Positions 1 through 10,109 are shown, counted from the first letter of the stretch. The stretch: 64,000 nucleotides of DNA from Alteromonas sp. ALT199 (GCF_018619335.1 NZ_JAHHDX010000105.1:1-64000), one strand, 5' to 3'. Numbers and translations: made by a program. The notes: a model not told the origin generated them from the letters alone.

Positions 1-32
1 AATCATATTAAGTGAAAGAGTAAAGAGGGAAA

Positions 33-58
33 TGTTGCGCATAGGCAACACCTTTTTT
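33..58 (+). terminator. Weak terminator of an upstream gene outside the window
   Basis: A 6-bp inverted repeat (TGTTGC / GCAACA, loop GCATAG) is followed by CCTTTTTT on the plus strand. It would end a plus-strand transcript entering from the left. The short stem keeps confidence low. Confidence 0.35.
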
Positions 59-165
59 GTATAAAGCGGATTTGAATAAACTAAACGAGCGGTATTCAAA
101 CAAGTTTGCCGTAATCAGTTAAATTGATTATTCAAAATAGAAATAAAAATTTTTTGAATATATAA

Positions 166-190
166 AAAAAGCAGGCTCAGCCTGCTTTTT
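166..190 (-). terminator. Rho-independent terminator after the malic enzyme gene
   Basis: Arms AAAAAGCAGGC and GCCTGCTTTTT form an 11-bp stem around a TCA loop. On the minus strand the stem is followed by a T run, and it starts 15 bases past the malic enzyme stop. The symmetric A/T tails make it potentially bidirectional. Confidence 0.85.
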
Positions 191-205
191 AAAGAGTTTT
201 TTCGA

Positions 206-1897
206 TTAGATGCTGACGCGTTTGTAAGGACGGTATTCCGCCTTCCAGAAGTTGCGCTCAATGCTGGCGCGCAGTGCGTCGTCAGACATTTCAAGGGCTA
301 AACCCTGCTCCATAGCAACTTTACCCACTTCAAAAGCGATCTCTCGGCTAATTTGTGCAATTGCAGCGAGTGGTGGCAACAGTGAACCTTGGCCTGTGTT
401 GACTAATGGCGACGCTGCCGCAAGAGCGTTACTTGCTGCCATTAGCATTTCATCGCTAATAAGCTTCGCTTTAGATGCAACCACGCCTAGGCCAATGCCA
501 GGGAAGATATAAGAGTTATTGCATTGAGCAATAGGGATTATCTTGCCGTTATACTCTACAGGCTTGAACGGGCTGCCTGTTGCAATAATTACCTCACCGT
601 CAGTCCACTCAATAACTTGCTCAGGACGTGCTTCAACTTGACGAGATGGGTTACTTAACGGAAAGATGATAGGCAGCTCACAACCTTGCTTCATCGCACG
701 AATAACTTGTTCAGTAAACAGGCCAGGCTGACCTGAGACACCTATAAGTACATCTGGCTTCGCACAATGCATTACGTCTAACAAAGACGCGTAATCGCCA
801 CTAAACGTCCAATCAGCCAAGTCTTCGTTTTTCTGCTGAAGCTTTTGCTGAAAGTCACGCAAACCTTCCATGCCTTCGGTTACCAAGCCAAAACGATCAA
901 TCATGAATACTTGTTTACGCGCTTGTTCGTCAGTCAGCCCTTCAAATACCATTTGCTGAATAAGCATTTCGGCAATACCGCAACCAGCCGAACCAGCACC
1001 TACGAAAACAACTTTCATATCGGATAGCTTCTGCTGCTTGGTTTGGCAAGCAGCGATTATTGTTCCCAATGTAACTGCGGCAGTACCTTGAATATCGTCG
1101 TTAAAACAGCACACATCGTTGCGATAACGATTCAACAACGGCATCGCATTTGGCTGTGCAAAGTCTTCGAACTGAATCATGACATCAGGCCAGCGCTTTT
1201 TCACTGCATTGATGAACATATCTACGAATTCGTCGTACTCTTCTTGTTCAATACGCGGATGGCGCGCCCCCATATACATAGGGTCATTCAACAGCTTTTC
1301 ATTATTAGTACCGACATCTAGCATGACAGGCAAGGTATATGCAGGGCTAATACCACCACAAGCCGTGTAAAGCGATAGCTTACCAATCGGTATTCCCATG
1401 CCGCCAATACCTTGGTCTCCAAGGCCAAGAATACGCTCACCGTCAGTCACAACAATCACTTTCACTTTGCGCTTGGTGGCATTGCGAACGATATCATCAA
1501 GCTGATGACGCTCTTCATACGACACAAATAAGCCACGTGAGCTGCGATAAATATCAGAGAATTGCTCACATGCATCACCTACCGTTGGGGTGTAGATGAT
1601 TGGCATCATTTCGTCGATATGCTTTTGAATAAGGCGATAAAACAAGGTTTCGTTGTTGTCTTGAATAGCGCGTAAGTAAATATGCTTATTTAAAGCTTCA
1701 TCGAAGCTGCTGTATTGCATATAGGCACGTTCAACCTGTTCTTCGATAGTTTCATACCTTGGAGGCACCAAACCAGTTAAGTTAAACGCTGCTCGCTCGC
1801 GTGCAGTAAAGGCACTACCTTTGTTCAGTAGGGGGGTTTCCAGCAACGAGGGGCCGGCATGAGGAATATAAAGATATCGCTGTGAATCTTCTGACAT
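206..1897 (-). CDS. maeA: NAD-dependent malic enzyme
   Basis: This cytoplasmic enzyme oxidatively decarboxylates L-malate to pyruvate, making NADH and CO2, and links the TCA cycle to pyruvate. The 563-aa length matches E. coli MaeA (SfcA, about 565 aa). Visible features are the N-terminal malic domain with [15 protein letters not shown], the metal-binding stretch FEDFAQPNA, the [11 protein letters not shown] motif and a C-terminal NAD-binding fold containing [13 protein letters not shown]. The ATG start has GGAAAAC just upstream. It lies downstream of the PBP1A gene on the same strand with a 78-base gap, an arrangement also known in Pseudomonas aeruginosa. NAD rather than NADP preference is inferred from family similarity. 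Confidence 0.93.
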   Translation of the reverse strand: MSEDSQRYLYIPHAGPSLLETPLLNKGSAFTARERAAFNLTGLVPPRYETIEEQVERAYMQYSSFDEALNKHIYLRAIQDNNETLFYRLIQKHIDEMMPIIYTPTVGDACEQFSDIYRSSRGLFVSYEERHQLDDIVRNATKRKVKVIVVTDGERILGLGDQGIGGMGIPIGKLSLYTACGGISPAYTLPVMLDVGTNNEKLLNDPMYMGARHPRIEQEEYDEFVDMFINAVKKRWPDVMIQFEDFAQPNAMPLLNRYRNDVCCFNDDIQGTAAVTLGTIIAACQTKQQKLSDMKVVFVGAGSAGCGIAEMLIQQMVFEGLTDEQARKQVFMIDRFGLVTEGMEGLRDFQQKLQQKNEDLADWTFSGDYASLLDVMHCAKPDVLIGVSGQPGLFTEQVIRAMKQGCELPIIFPLSNPSRQVEARPEQVIEWTDGEVIIATGSPFKPVEYNGKIIPIAQCNNSYIFPGIGLGVVASKAKLISDEMLMAASNALAAASPLVNTGQGSLLPPLAAIAQISREIAFEVGKVAMEQGLALEMSDDALRASIERNFWKAEYRPYKRVSI

Positions 1898-1946
1898 TGG
1901 TTTTCCGATATGTGTTCAGGCAAATATATCGCCTAAAGCCTAAAGC

Positions 1947-1965
1947 GGCACACCTATGGCGTGCC
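1947..1965 (-). terminator. Hairpin between mrcA and maeA
   Basis: GGCACACC and GGCGTGCC pair with one wobble around a three-base loop, starting 11 bases past the mrcA stop. The better T run (ATTTTTAT) follows on the plus strand; the minus-strand side is only weakly T-rich. It may slow or partly end mrcA transcription. Confidence 0.35.
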
Positions 1966-1975
1966 ATTTTTATAA

Positions 1976-4639
1976 TTAGAATATCTCTTCTGGCTCTGGC
2001 GCAGTAGTTTTATCCTGTGTGGCTGGGTCTAGTACTTCGTCATCGCGAACGTAAGTCACTGGCTCAGTTCCTTGCAGGAAATATTCGAATAGTGTCGTAT
2101 GGTCTGTACGTTTGGTCAACTTCCCACTGGTACGATCAATGCGAACACGTACAATATTTTCTGGTACGGGCATAGGCGTATGTGGTTTACCTTCAAGTGC
2201 GTGTTGCATAAATCTGATCCATGCTGGCTCTGCCGCTTTAGCACCATCTTCAATGCCAATCAAAGCGTTTCCAATCCAGTTAAACTTCTCAGGGTTCTTA
2301 TTGATAAGGTTTTGGTTGCGCGTAGCACGGCCTAATTGACGACCCATATTGTCAAAGCCCACCCAGGTTGTGGCTACTAGGTCTTTATGAAAACCACTAA
2401 ACCAAGTGTCTCGCGAGTCGTTCGTTGTACCCGTCTTACCTGCTATGTCGGTGCGCTGTAGAATATTACGTGCACGCCAGCCTGTGCCTAACCAATAGGT
2501 TTTCTTATTCCAATTACCGTTTGCTCGAACCGCAGTGCGCATCATCTCTGACATTAAAAAGGCGTTTTGGGCAGTAATTACCTGAGGCGCTATCACCTTT
2601 TGAACACTTTCATCATCGTGGGTATCACCAAGAAGTATATCTTGATTCAGTTCAGCGGCTAGCAAGGCTTCAATATCAGCATCTTCGTTCTCGGTCAGCA
2701 TTTCTGGTTCACTGGTTTCTTCGCAACGATTACATGCCCAAACTGGGTTTGCTTTCCAAAGTTCATCACCGTTTTCATCAAGCACCTTGCTGATAAAGTG
2801 AGGGTTAACCAAGTAACCACCGTTCGCGATGACCGACATACCTCTTACCACTTCAAGTGGCGTATGCGAACTGGACCCAAGGGATACGGTTTCATCAAGC
2901 GGGATATCGTCTTTATTAAAACCAAAGCGAGTTAAGTAATCAGCCGTTTCTCTAAGCCCTACACCGCGAAGTAGTCGAACCGACACCACGTTTTTCGATT
3001 TACCAAGGGCTTTACGCATTCTAATCGGGCCGTCATATTCAGCTGGTGAATTTTGTGGCCGCCATGCCACACCTGTAGCGGCATTCCACTGATTGATAGG
3101 CGCATCGTTGATAATAGATGCGAGTGTATAACCACTGTCTAACGCTGCTGAATAAACGAAGGGTTTAATATTAGAGCCAACTTGACGCTTGGCTTGCGTT
3201 GCCCTATTAAATTGACTTTGATAAAAGCTATAGCCCCCTACCACAGCTTCAACCGCACCATTTTCAGGATTAAGTGCAATAAAGGCACCGCTAACTTCTG
3301 GTAGTTGCGAAATACGCCACTGCCCTTCTTGCTGCCTGACATAAATTACCGCGCCTTCTTGCGTAACATCTGATGCGGTTTTAGGATCGCTGCCTTGTCT
3401 AAAGTCGGTAATGTATCGGCGAGCCCAATCAAGTCCGTCCCACTCGACAGTTATCGTTCTACCATCAACGGTCAGCACATCTATCGACTGTTCATTAACC
3501 TTTGTAACTACAGACGGTAACAAGGGCTTGATATGGGGGATTTCTACTAGCACGCGCATGAGTGATTCGTTGTCCCACTCTTCTCGTGTTGTTGTATTAC
3601 TTACATCAAAACTTAAGGACAGTTGTGGAATCGCATCATCCTTTCCTTCTGATTTAGGAATATTCCACAAGTAGCCAAGAGCCCCCTTGTATCCATGACG
3701 TTCGTCATAATCGTGAAGGTTTCTAACTACGGCCCGTTGAGCAGCTAACTGAAGATCTGAAGTGGCCGTAGCATATACTTGGTACCCACCTGTTTCTGCT
3801 TCTTCCTTGCCATAAATTTCTACCATTTCGTTATAAATGGTATCAGCAAGATAAGGGGCATCTACTTCAATTTCTGCGCCGTGTTTCTTCGCTGTCACCG
3901 GAGCACTAGCCGCTTCATCGAACTGGGCTTTAGTTATGTATTCTTCATCTAACATTCGAAGAAGTACAACACGTCGACGCTCAACAGAACGCTGTGGCCC
4001 ACTTACAGGGTTCAACACAGACGGCGCTTTAGGAAGACCAGCTATAGTGGCGATTTGCGCTAACGTAAGTTCATTAAGAGGCTTTCCATAGTAAACCTGC
4101 GCTGCAGCACCAAAACCAAACGCTCTGTGCCCCAACTCTATTTTATTGAGGTACAACTCTAATATTTCTTTTTTGGAAAGCTCCTGCTCCATATGCAAAG
4201 CGATAAATATTTCTTTCACTTTTCGTACGTAGGTTTTTTCTCTTGTAAGGAAAAAGCCCCTAGCGAGCTGCATCGTTAACGTACTTGCCCCCTGACGTTT
4301 CTCGCCGGTTAAGACTAAACTAACCGCTGCACGAACAATACCGATAGGGTCAATACCATGGTGTTCGAAAAAACGGCTATCTTCTGTAGCAAGTATGGCA
4401 TCAATTAATTCTTGCGGAACTTCCTCAAGTTTTACCGGGATCCGCCGTTTAACTCCATATTGCGAAATAAGTTTTCCGTCTTTGGTGTATATCTGCATAG
4501 GCGTTTGCAGACGTACATCCTTAAGTACAGTAACACTTGGTAGGTCAGGTTTGATATAAAAGTAGATACCAACCAGTGCTGCAAAACCAATAAGGCCTGA
4601 TAGGAAACTAAATAAAATAAGTGGTTTAATGTACTTCAC
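1976..4639 (-). CDS. mrcA: Penicillin-binding protein 1A (bifunctional PG synthase)
   Basis: A class A PBP that polymerises lipid II and cross-links peptidoglycan in the periplasm. One N-terminal membrane anchor (KYIKPLILFSFLSGLIGF) precedes a GT51 domain with TEDSRFFEHHG and QGASTLTMQLARG. The transpeptidase domain shows GSNIKP (catalytic Ser-x-x-Lys), SKNVVS and GKTGTTND. An acidic insert following a CxxC-like pair (ACNRCEE) sits before the KTG motif; E. coli PBP1A has a comparable Cys-containing insert there. The open frame reaches a TTG at 4654, but the GTG at 4639 (VKYIKP...) aligns better with E. coli PBP1A and is preferred; neither has a clear Shine-Dalgarno. It is divergent from pilM, as in many gammaproteobacteria. 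Confidence 0.94.
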   Translation of the reverse strand: MKYIKPLILFSFLSGLIGFAALVGIYFYIKPDLPSVTVLKDVRLQTPMQIYTKDGKLISQYGVKRRIPVKLEEVPQELIDAILATEDSRFFEHHGIDPIGIVRAAVSLVLTGEKRQGASTLTMQLARGFFLTREKTYVRKVKEIFIALHMEQELSKKEILELYLNKIELGHRAFGFGAAAQVYYGKPLNELTLAQIATIAGLPKAPSVLNPVSGPQRSVERRRVVLLRMLDEEYITKAQFDEAASAPVTAKKHGAEIEVDAPYLADTIYNEMVEIYGKEEAETGGYQVYATATSDLQLAAQRAVVRNLHDYDERHGYKGALGYLWNIPKSEGKDDAIPQLSLSFDVSNTTTREEWDNESLMRVLVEIPHIKPLLPSVVTKVNEQSIDVLTVDGRTITVEWDGLDWARRYITDFRQGSDPKTASDVTQEGAVIYVRQQEGQWRISQLPEVSGAFIALNPENGAVEAVVGGYSFYQSQFNRATQAKRQVGSNIKPFVYSAALDSGYTLASIINDAPINQWNAATGVAWRPQNSPAEYDGPIRMRKALGKSKNVVSVRLLRGVGLRETADYLTRFGFNKDDIPLDETVSLGSSSHTPLEVVRGMSVIANGGYLVNPHFISKVLDENGDELWKANPVWACNRCEETSEPEMLTENEDADIEALLAAELNQDILLGDTHDDESVQKVIAPQVITAQNAFLMSEMMRTAVRANGNWNKKTYWLGTGWRARNILQRTDIAGKTGTTNDSRDTWFSGFHKDLVATTWVGFDNMGRQLGRATRNQNLINKNPEKFNWIGNALIGIEDGAKAAEPAWIRFMQHALEGKPHTPMPVPENIVRVRIDRTSGKLTKRTDHTTLFEYFLQGTEPVTYVRDDEVLDPATQDKTTAPEPEEIF

Positions 4640-4671
4640 TGTAACGGATACCAAGACTTTTTGTTGAAATG

Positions 4672-4688
4672 ACGTATATTCTATACGT
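4672..4688. promoter_or_regulatory. Inverted repeat in the mrcA/pilM divergent promoter region
   Basis: ACGTATA-TTC-TATACGT is a perfect 7-bp dyad inside the roughly 135-base gap between the divergent mrcA and pilM starts. It is AT-rich and could be an operator or part of overlapping -10 regions. No regulator can be named from the sequence. Confidence 0.35.
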
Positions 4689-4775
4689 ATGTGTTATCTG
4701 TAGAACCATACGCACAATACTAATAGAGTAATATTGTACTTTAGAGCAACTACCTTTGAAACTGGACACTTGCAA

Positions 4776-5843
4776 ATGAAATCGCTGTTTAAAAAAAAGC
4801 TGCCGCCCATTGTGGGCTTAGACATAGGCACGCGTCAAATAAAAGCGGTATGGCTAGAACAATCAAAAGACGGGTTCGTACTTCAAGGGTATGCCTGCGA
4901 GCCCATAACTAAGATCGCTTTTTCTGAGCGAGACATTAAAGACTACGAGTCGGTAAGCATTGCCCTCAAAAAAATTCGCAAATCATTAAAAACAAAATTA
5001 AAGTTAGCGAATGTTGCGGTGGCGGGCACGTCTGTAATTAGCAAAATTGTTTATATGGATCCAGAACAAAACGATTACGATTTGGAAAACCAAATTGAAA
5101 TAGAAGCAGACAGCCTAATTCCTTATCCACTTGAAGAAGTATATTTAGATTTTGAAGAAATGGGCCCTAGCACAACACACACGGGCAAAGTAAACGTGCT
5201 GCTTACTGCCGCTCATAAAGACTTAGTAGACAGCCGCTTGTTGCTAGCAAGAGAAGCTAACTTTGAGCCTAAAATTGTTGATATGGAAAATTACGCCATT
5301 GGTAATGCGTTAGATTTTTTCCACACGCCTCAAACTGAAAATGAGCCGCTTTGTTGCATTAACGTGGGCGCCTCACTTCTTCAAATATGTATTATTGAAA
5401 ATGGCGATGTGATTTACACGAAAGAGCATGCTTTCGGTCTTAACCAATTAATCAGTGATATCAGCGCCATTCATATGGTAGAGCGCGAAACTGCCGAACG
5501 TCAGCTATTAGATGGCACGCTTTCGGGCAATTGGGTAGAAGATACTCTTCCCATTTTTGCAGCAAATCTACAGCAGAATATTAATCGCGCAATTCAAATG
5601 TACATGAGTACGCTACACGCTGAACGTCCAACAAAGATACTTTTCAGTGGCGGCGCTGCCACCATCGACCCACTTGTTGAAATTTTAAACCAAGATTTAG
5701 GGCTCGAGGTAAATTGCTTTAACCCTTTTAGCAACATGACTGTTAATCCTAAATTAGATACTGCACGACTTAACAAAATAGCGCCCCAGCTTGCCATAGC
5801 TGCAGGTTTGGCGAGCAGGAGCTTTACGCCATGGCACATGTAA
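4776..5843 (+). CDS. pilM: Type IV pilus inner-membrane platform protein PilM
   Basis: PilM is a cytoplasmic actin-like ATPase fold protein that binds the PilN N-terminus and supports the pilus alignment complex. The product of about 355 aa matches the usual PilM length. The first phosphate-binding loop reads VGLDIGTRQIKAVW and a second actin-like motif is near the C-terminus (LFSGGAATI). The open frame extends upstream to 4734, but the internal ATG at 4776 (MKSLFKKKLPP) gives the canonical PilM start and is chosen although its ribosome site is weak. It overlaps pilN by 13 bases, implying translational coupling in pilMNOPQ. Confidence 0.94.
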   Translation: MKSLFKKKLPPIVGLDIGTRQIKAVWLEQSKDGFVLQGYACEPITKIAFSERDIKDYESVSIALKKIRKSLKTKLKLANVAVAGTSVISKIVYMDPEQNDYDLENQIEIEADSLIPYPLEEVYLDFEEMGPSTTHTGKVNVLLTAAHKDLVDSRLLLAREANFEPKIVDMENYAIGNALDFFHTPQTENEPLCCINVGASLLQICIIENGDVIYTKEHAFGLNQLISDISAIHMVERETAERQLLDGTLSGNWVEDTLPIFAANLQQNINRAIQMYMSTLHAERPTKILFSGGAATIDPLVEILNQDLGLEVNCFNPFSNMTVNPKLDTARLNKIAPQLAIAAGLASRSFTPWHM

Positions 5844-6409
5844 ATTTACTGCCTTGGCGAGAAAAACAGCGCCAACATCAAAAACAACAATACTTAGCAG
5901 GCTTAGTTGCCGTTGCAGCAATTGTAGGGTTAATTTTTTGGTTTATTGGCCAAGCTATCGACCAACAAATCAATAACCAGAACTCACGTAACCAATATCT
6001 TGAGCGAGAAATTGCCCTTCTTGACGCGCAAATAGGTGAAATCAAAGAAGTAAAAGACCGAAAGAGCGCTATCGAACAACGCATGGCCCTAATCGAACAA
6101 CTTCAGGCCAGCCGAAATGTTGCACCTATCGTCTTTGATGAACTTGCCAAACTAGTCCCCCAAGGAGTGGCTTTCGAATCAATGACTAGAAGCAATAACA
6201 CCATAACAATAGAGGGGATAAGCGATTCAAACAACCGCTTGTCAGACTTTATGCGCGCTTTAGACAACTCGAAAGTATTCGTCGGCGCAGAGCTTTCTAC
6301 CATTAAATCAGATAGTAGTGCAGCGAGAGCAATTAGCAACTTCACCCTAACGTTTTCGATAAACCACAATGTTGCTCCCCTAGAAATTGAAAGTAGCGAG
6401 GCGCAATGA
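5831..6409 (+). CDS. pilN: Type IV pilus assembly protein PilN
   Basis: A 192-aa inner membrane protein with the conserved PilM-binding N-terminus (MAHVNLLPWREK; the INLLPWR-type motif). A single membrane segment (about residues 20-42, GLVAVAAIVGLIFWFIG) is followed by a periplasmic coiled coil and a ferredoxin-like fold that pairs with PilO. It forms the alignment subcomplex linking the motor to the secretin. The start overlaps the end of pilM; the stop overlaps the pilO start by four bases. Confidence 0.94.
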   Translation: MAHVNLLPWREKQRQHQKQQYLAGLVAVAAIVGLIFWFIGQAIDQQINNQNSRNQYLEREIALLDAQIGEIKEVKDRKSAIEQRMALIEQLQASRNVAPIVFDELAKLVPQGVAFESMTRSNNTITIEGISDSNNRLSDFMRALDNSKVFVGAELSTIKSDSSAARAISNFTLTFSINHNVAPLEIESSEAQ

Positions 6410-7023
6410 CTATGAAGTTTGACGTTTCAAAACTAAAAGAACTCAACGAACTCGACTTTGAACAAATTGCTATTTGGCCGAATGAAGTGCGTATTGTTGT
6501 TGCTGCGTTCGTTGCGATATTGGTAGGCGCGCTAAGCTATTACATGCTGATAAGCCCCAAACTTCCAATAAAGGATGCAGCACAATTAAAAGAGCAAGAG
6601 CTAAAACTGCAGTTTGAAGCCAAATATCGTATCGCTGCTAACTTAGATGCATATGAAGAACAGCTAGCTAAAATTAAAGACGACTTCTCTTCCATGCTTA
6701 AAAGTTTACCCACCAGCAACGAGACACCAGGCTTGCTTGATGACATCACGTACGTCGGCACCTCATCTGGCCTGACATTTGAGCTACTTAAATGGCAACA
6801 AGAAGTGCCAAAAGAGTTTTACACTGAGCTACCTATAGAAATGGAAGTCAGCGGGGGTTACCACAACTTTGGCGAGTTTGTGTCTAAGGTTGCAGACCTA
6901 CCTCGTATCGTCACACTTCATGATTTTGATATTAAACGCGAAGTAAATGGTCTATCACTAAAGCTTCAAGCCAAAACTTATCGCTCTGAAAACTCTTCAG
7001 ATTTTGAAGGAGATAAGCAATGA
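6406..7023 (+). CDS. pilO: Type IV pilus assembly protein PilO
   Basis: A 205-aa inner membrane protein, the usual PilO size. The cytoplasmic start is short, one membrane helix lies at about residues 28-50 (VRIVVAAFVAILVGALSYYML), and the periplasmic part has a coiled coil followed by a ferredoxin-like domain that dimerises with PilN and contacts PilP. An ATG at 6406 overlaps the pilN stop; a second in-frame ATG six bases later is an alternative start. The stop overlaps pilP (ATGA). Confidence 0.93.
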   Translation: MTMKFDVSKLKELNELDFEQIAIWPNEVRIVVAAFVAILVGALSYYMLISPKLPIKDAAQLKEQELKLQFEAKYRIAANLDAYEEQLAKIKDDFSSMLKSLPTSNETPGLLDDITYVGTSSGLTFELLKWQQEVPKEFYTELPIEMEVSGGYHNFGEFVSKVADLPRIVTLHDFDIKREVNGLSLKLQAKTYRSENSSDFEGDKQ

Positions 7024-7547
7024 TCCGTTCGTTTTTATCTCTTTTAATCATACTGATGATAACGGGTTGCACACCAAAACTAGACGATCTTCAATCCTAT
7101 ACCCAAAGTGTAAAAGAACGTGCTCAGCCTCAAATTGAGCCCTATCATGAATTTAAAACTTATCCTCCATTTAGATATACTGCAAGCTCGGTTAGAAGTC
7201 CTTTCGAGTTTCCGCGAAACAACACTGCGCCGGTAGCTAAAGCGCGGGTAGACAACTGTTTACAGCCTAACTTTCAGCGCTCCAAAGAAGCGTTAGAGGC
7301 ATACGGTGTAGATGCTCTCGCACTTACCGGAAACTTTACGGTTAAAGGAAAGAAGTGGGCGTTATTAAAAAGCAACGACGGGGCACTCCATAAAGCTAAA
7401 GTAGGGAGCCGTATCGGCTTGTTTTATGGCAAAATTATGCAAATTAACACCGACTCAATTATTATTGAACAGTTATTACCTGATGGTGCAGGCTGCTGGC
7501 AAAGGAAAACAACAACAATGACTACAGCATCGAAGGCGGGAGAGTAA
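7020..7547 (+). CDS. pilP: Type IV pilus lipoprotein PilP
   Basis: A 175-aa inner-membrane lipoprotein that connects PilN/PilO to the secretin PilQ. The N-terminal signal ends with the lipobox ITGC, giving an acylated Cys near residue 17. A linker with proline-rich sequence precedes the beta-sandwich HR domain (GVDALALTGNFTVKGKKWAL). It overlaps pilO by four bases and lies two bases before pilQ. Confidence 0.93.
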   Translation: MIRSFLSLLIILMITGCTPKLDDLQSYTQSVKERAQPQIEPYHEFKTYPPFRYTASSVRSPFEFPRNNTAPVAKARVDNCLQPNFQRSKEALEAYGVDALALTGNFTVKGKKWALLKSNDGALHKAKVGSRIGLFYGKIMQINTDSIIIEQLLPDGAGCWQRKTTTMTTASKAGE

Positions 7548-7549
7548 GC

Positions 7550-9325
7550 ATGGCCGAACGATACATTTTTAATAAATCTCTCAATCGTAGAGCGCCTAAA
7601 TGGTATTGGCTGGCTTTCGCTGTCGCTACAATATTTTCTTTTAGTTTATTGATGACTCCCTCTGCCAAAGCACAAGAGCCCTTATTGGTAGACCCGAGCG
7701 CCAAGCAAAATGAAGCGGCTCCCACTACCACTATAACGAATATAGATTTCACTCAAGCAGCGAATAAAACCGCAGTTACCTTAGTGGAGTTCGTGGGAGC
7801 TTCGCCAAAATTGCAGCTCATTGAATCACGGGGCAAGGTGACGCTAACGCTTGCTAACACCGCACTAGCTGAAGACCAGCTAGTAGAGCTTAACGTTGCT
7901 GACTTCGGCACTACCGTTTCGACTATAGAAACCTTTGAAGATAAAAACGGCGCTCGAATTGAAATAAAATACTCAGATCAAGTTACCGTAAAAAGTACTG
8001 TGAAAGATAGCGTGTTACGCGTAGCGATTTCGCCTATGGACAGCGAACAACAGGAAGCGTTAGAAGCTGAGAAGAAATACACTGGCGATCCAATTTCTCT
8101 CGACTTTCAAGATGTTCCTGTAAGGCAGGTTCTACAAATTATCGCGCAGGTAAATGGTTTTAACTTGGTCACAACGGACACAGTTTCAGGAAATGTCACC
8201 ATTAGCTTATCTGGTGTTCCTTGGGACCAAGCTCTAGACATGATTTTACGCGTTAAAGGCTTAGACAAGCGTTTAGAAGGCAACATTTTATTAATTGCGC
8301 CTGCCGATGAATTGTCTGCACGTGAAACTCAAGCGCTTCAGTCTAAAAAGCAAGTATCAGATTTAGCCCCACTGCACACGGTAAATATTTCGGTTAACTA
8401 TGCTAAAGCCACAGCGTTAGCCACCATCTTGAAATCTACCGAGGGTGGAATTCTTTCGGATCGTGGCGGCGTCACCGTGGACGAACGAACCAATACATTA
8501 CTTATTCGCGATACTTTAGCGTCTATTGATGAAGCTCGAAAAACCATCAATGCGTTAGATATTCCAGTTAAGCAAGTACTGATTGAAAGTCGCATGGTTA
8601 CTGTACTTGACGATGTTGACGAGCAGCTTGGCGTTCGGTGGGGGTTCAGCGACCGCCAAGATGATAACGGCGTATCGGGCAGCATTGAAGGGGCAGATAC
8701 CATTGCCGGTGGCGTAGTGCCTAGCATTGATAATCGCCTCAATGTGAATCTTCCCGTATCCAGTGCAGCGGGAAGTATTGGTTTTCAAATTGCGAGCTTA
8801 GTTGATGGCACCATATTAGATCTTGAACTTTCTGCGTTGGAATCAGAGAACAAGGGCGAGATCATTGCAAGCCCTCGTATCACCGTTGCTAATCAACATG
8901 AAGCGTATATAGAACAGGGGACAGAAATTCCTTACGTTCAAGCAACGTCTAGCGGTGCCACATCGGTTGAGTTCAAAAAAGCAGTACTGTCGCTTAAAGT
9001 TACTCCGCACATCACGCCAGACAATCGTATTATCTTGGACTTAGTTGTAACCCAAGATACTCGAGGCGAGACCGTATCTACCTCTACAGGTGATGCCGTG
9101 GCTATCGATACCCAAGAAATTAAAACACAAGTGCTTGTTGAAAACGGGGAGACCATTGTACTAGGCGGAATTTTTCAACAAACCAGTACTGATGGTGTAT
9201 CAAAAGTACCTTTGTTTGGTGATTTACCCTTTGTTGGCGCTTTGTTCAGAAATACATCGCAGCTCCAACAGAAACGAGAACTACTCATCTTTGTTACACC
9301 AAAAATTGTAACTGAAAGACCCTAA
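7550..9325 (+). CDS. pilQ: Type IV pilus secretin PilQ
   Basis: Outer membrane secretin through which the pilus extends. A signal peptide ends near AKAQEP (about residue 41). There is one AMIN domain (about 55-145), which binds peptidoglycan, then an STN/N0 domain containing LDFQDVPVRQVLQIIAQ, an N1 domain, and a C-terminal secretin domain with VLIESRMVTV, EIIASPRITV and the closing VPLFGDLPFVGALF motif. At 591 aa it is shorter than P. aeruginosa PilQ (about 714 aa), mainly because a second AMIN repeat seems missing. GGGAG upstream serves as ribosome site. Last gene of the operon; a strong terminator follows. Confidence 0.94.
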   Translation: MAERYIFNKSLNRRAPKWYWLAFAVATIFSFSLLMTPSAKAQEPLLVDPSAKQNEAAPTTTITNIDFTQAANKTAVTLVEFVGASPKLQLIESRGKVTLTLANTALAEDQLVELNVADFGTTVSTIETFEDKNGARIEIKYSDQVTVKSTVKDSVLRVAISPMDSEQQEALEAEKKYTGDPISLDFQDVPVRQVLQIIAQVNGFNLVTTDTVSGNVTISLSGVPWDQALDMILRVKGLDKRLEGNILLIAPADELSARETQALQSKKQVSDLAPLHTVNISVNYAKATALATILKSTEGGILSDRGGVTVDERTNTLLIRDTLASIDEARKTINALDIPVKQVLIESRMVTVLDDVDEQLGVRWGFSDRQDDNGVSGSIEGADTIAGGVVPSIDNRLNVNLPVSSAAGSIGFQIASLVDGTILDLELSALESENKGEIIASPRITVANQHEAYIEQGTEIPYVQATSSGATSVEFKKAVLSLKVTPHITPDNRIILDLVVTQDTRGETVSTSTGDAVAIDTQEIKTQVLVENGETIVLGGIFQQTSTDGVSKVPLFGDLPFVGALFRNTSQLQQKRELLIFVTPKIVTERP

Positions 9326-9341
9326 GCAAAGTTTCACCTTC

Positions 9342-9371
9342 AAAAAACGCGCATCTAGATGCGCTTTTTTT
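9342..9371 (+). terminator. Terminator of the pilMNOPQ operon
   Basis: The 16-base palindrome GCGCATCTAGATGCGC (9349-9364) is followed by seven T residues and preceded by an A run. It sits 16 bases after the pilQ stop and separates the pilus genes from aroK, which therefore probably has its own promoter in 9372-9593. Confidence 0.9.
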
Positions 9372-9593
9372 GTTTTTATGCCTTTTTTGTAACTAAATTT
9401 ACAGGTATACGCTATTTGTTAGTAACAAAACTTGCATCGCCTTGCATGAAACTGAGATAATCCCCGCCTCGAAATTTAAGCGAGGTTTAAGGAGTGGTGC
9501 TTATTGGAACCTAAATAGGCACGAGTCAATGGGTAGGCTGGTAAGGCAACAGTGCACTGCCCCTAACATGATTAAGTTGTGATATAAGCAAAT

Positions 9594-10109
9594 ATGGCTG
9601 AAAAACGTAATATCTTTTTAGTTGGCCCAATGGGTGCTGGCAAAAGTACCATCGGTAGACATCTGGCAGACGAACTTCACCTAGATTTTTTTGATTCGGA
9701 TCAGGAAATTGAGCGCCGTACTGGTGCTGATATCGCCTGGATTTTTGACCTTGAAGGCGAAGATGGATTCCGCAAGCGTGAAGAAACCGTCATTAACGAT
9801 TTGACAGATAAGCAAGGTATTGTACTTGCCACAGGCGGCGGTTCTATTGTAACTAAAGCTGTGCGTAATCGTTTATCTGCCCGTGGCATTGTTGTTTATC
9901 TACAAACGACAATCGATAAGCAAGTTGCCCGTACACAACGCGACAAACGTCGCCCTTTGCTACAAAACGAAGATCCGGAACAAGTACTTCGCGATCTTGC
10001 AGAAATGCGCAACCCGCTTTACGAAGAAGTTGCTGATTACATTGTTGATACAGACGACCAAAGCGCGCGTGCTGTAGCAAATCAAATTATCAGTAAAATC
10101 GGTCTATAA
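9594..10109 (+). CDS. aroK: Shikimate kinase I
   Basis: Phosphorylates shikimate to shikimate 3-phosphate with ATP in aromatic amino acid synthesis (cytoplasm). The 171-aa length fits AroK (173 aa in E. coli). The Walker A loop is GPMGAGKST (about residues 11-19), shikimate contacts include [11 protein letters not shown] and GFRKREE, ATGGGS is the Walker B-like Gly loop, and the lid is the RDKRRPLL stretch. It lies 30 bases upstream of aroB, the classic gammaproteobacterial pair. A promoter within the 220-base upstream leader is likely, and that leader holds a small CCTCG...CGAGG hairpin near 9468-9485. Confidence 0.95.
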   Translation: MAEKRNIFLVGPMGAGKSTIGRHLADELHLDFFDSDQEIERRTGADIAWIFDLEGEDGFRKREETVINDLTDKQGIVLATGGGSIVTKAVRNRLSARGIVVYLQTTIDKQVARTQRDKRRPLLQNEDPEQVLRDLAEMRNPLYEEVADYIVDTDDQSARAVANQIISKIGL

